Positions 63,448 to 64,000 of a stretch of DNA of 64,000 nt are shown piece by piece. The notes beneath the pieces are model-generated. The model was not told where the DNA came from, searched no databases, and was given only the letters and a program-made list of their open reading frames with translations. Within the stretch, counting starts at the first letter, position 1. Every line of letters starts with the position of its first letter. The position numbers and the translations under genes were made by a program. Source of the DNA: Oligoflexales bacterium (GTDB lineage Bacteria > Bdellovibrionota_B > Oligoflexia > Oligoflexales > RGVZ01); NCBI GenBank assembly GCA_947494335.1, contig CANLUT010000003.1:261381-325380 (forward strand), given 5' to 3'.

Positions 63448-64000
63448 ATGGACGCAACAGAGCAATTCGTCGAGTTTGACAAAACGTTGGTTGCTGCAGC
63501 CAAGGGTATCAAGGTGCTAAGCGCTCTTGGTTGGGGTGAGCAGACAGCTCATGAATTTCTACATGGTTGGCGAAACGGAAATGTTCAGCTGCCGCAGGTT
63601 GAGTATCCAAAGTTTGACTATAGTGAGCAAAGGCAAATTTTAAAAACGATCATTGACCGCGCAAGTAGTGATCATCCGGTCGGCGTCTATTTGGCTGAGA
63701 CCGCTCACAGTTATTACGTTGCTGCGCAGATGCTGGAAGGACTTGGGACAGCAGCATTTCGAGAGTGCAGCGAGGCTTTGTACGGCAGGCCAGACGAGTC
63801 TTTGGGAACACTATCAAATCTCGAACTTGCAGATGACTTCATCCGGATCACAAATGACTTTGCTGCTGTCATAGATTTTAATGACGATACGGGAGTGTTG
63901 CCTAGCACTGAGACGGCTAGGAAGATCAAGTCCAGAGCTGATGATTTCTTCCAAGATTATAAAATCAAAGTGCTTGTGGACGAGGAATTAACAAGTAAGG
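63448..64000 (+). CDS. DUF1704 (QEGLA-type, KIAA0895-like) protein, N-terminal part
   Basis: The gene runs past the window end. The visible 184 residues start MDATEQFVEFDKTLVAAAKG and include QLPQVEYPKFDYSEQRQIL, DHPVGVYLAETAHSYYVAAQ and LVDEELTSK, which match the DUF1704 family of zinc-metallopeptidase-like proteins. The HExxH active site would lie further downstream. An AGAAGG site precedes the ATG. The function of the family is not well established. Confidence 0.78.
   Translation, partial: MDATEQFVEFDKTLVAAAKGIKVLSALGWGEQTAHEFLHGWRNGNVQLPQVEYPKFDYSEQRQILKTIIDRASSDHPVGVYLAETAHSYYVAAQMLEGLGTAAFRECSEALYGRPDESLGTLSNLELADDFIRITNDFAAVIDFNDDTGVLPSTETARKIKSRADDFFQDYKIKVLVDEELTSK

Noticed and set aside
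1-64000. CRISPR arrays, tRNA or rRNA genes, insertion sequences and integrases.
   Set aside because: Reading both strands showed no regularly spaced repeats, no tRNA-like ends, and no transposase or integrase proteins.

Overview
The window is ordinary Gram-negative chromosome of about 50% GC, densely packed on both strands. The gene content suggests a member of the Bdellovibrionota/Oligoflexia or a related deltaproteobacterial line. The reasons are a lipid A and outer-membrane assembly operon, an unusually high number of predicted lipoproteins and exported enzymes, System I cytochrome c genes, and several uncharacterised families. The assignment is inferred from gene order and protein style, not from a marker gene. 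I saw no tRNA, rRNA, CRISPR array, insertion sequence or phage module.

Layout. Positions 1-5190: the end of nagZ, then on the minus strand an RNHCP protein, RNase P RNA, trmB, a small unknown, ybeY, a CorC/HlyC protein and an FKBP lipoprotein. 5393-7039: a calcium-repeat lipoprotein and a 53-residue membrane protein. 7002-10272: a cytochrome c maturation operon ccmA-B-C-D-E-G without ccmF or ccmH. 10481-12627: eutB-eutC. 12734-16876: a secreted alpha/beta hydrolase, a phospholipid methyltransferase-like protein, a papain-like C1B lipoprotein and an outer-membrane barrel. 17027-21371: three exported proteins of nucleotide- or nucleic-acid-related folds (NADAR, tandem uracil-DNA-glycosylase-like, endonuclease/exonuclease/phosphatase). 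21657-27919: lysS, a tatD-type hydrolase, an M28 peptidase lipoprotein, tcdA and tyrS. 27932-33269: a group of envelope proteins (vWA, caspase-like, two with His-Gly repeats, a beta-propeller). 33330-35032: a divergent RelA/SpoT-like protein and an EVE protein, followed by a 480-base gap with strong RNA structure.

35514-45732 is one long plus-strand envelope operon: lolC/E, lolD, bamA, skp, fabZ, lpxA, lpxB, an MsbA-type ABC exporter and lpxK. These genes move lipoproteins, insert barrels and make and flip lipid A; lpxD is absent from its usual place. 45815-52706 holds a lipoprotein, guanine deaminase, Dps, an MFS transporter and a coupled trio (luciferase-like monooxygenase, asparaginase, RluD-type pseudouridine synthase).

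The strongest candidate for an undescribed system is 52920-59737: a coiled-coil protein, a MotA-like and a MotB-like stator pair, and a 1428-residue superfamily 1 helicase with a Vsr-like C-terminal nuclease fold, tightly packed on one strand. The combination of a stator with a large DNA-processing enzyme recalls Zorya anti-phage defence, but the effector and the separate coiled-coil subunit do not match the types I know. The window ends with an exported HNH nuclease, a trypsin-like protein with FG-GAP repeats, a thioredoxin-like protein and the start of a DUF1704 protein.
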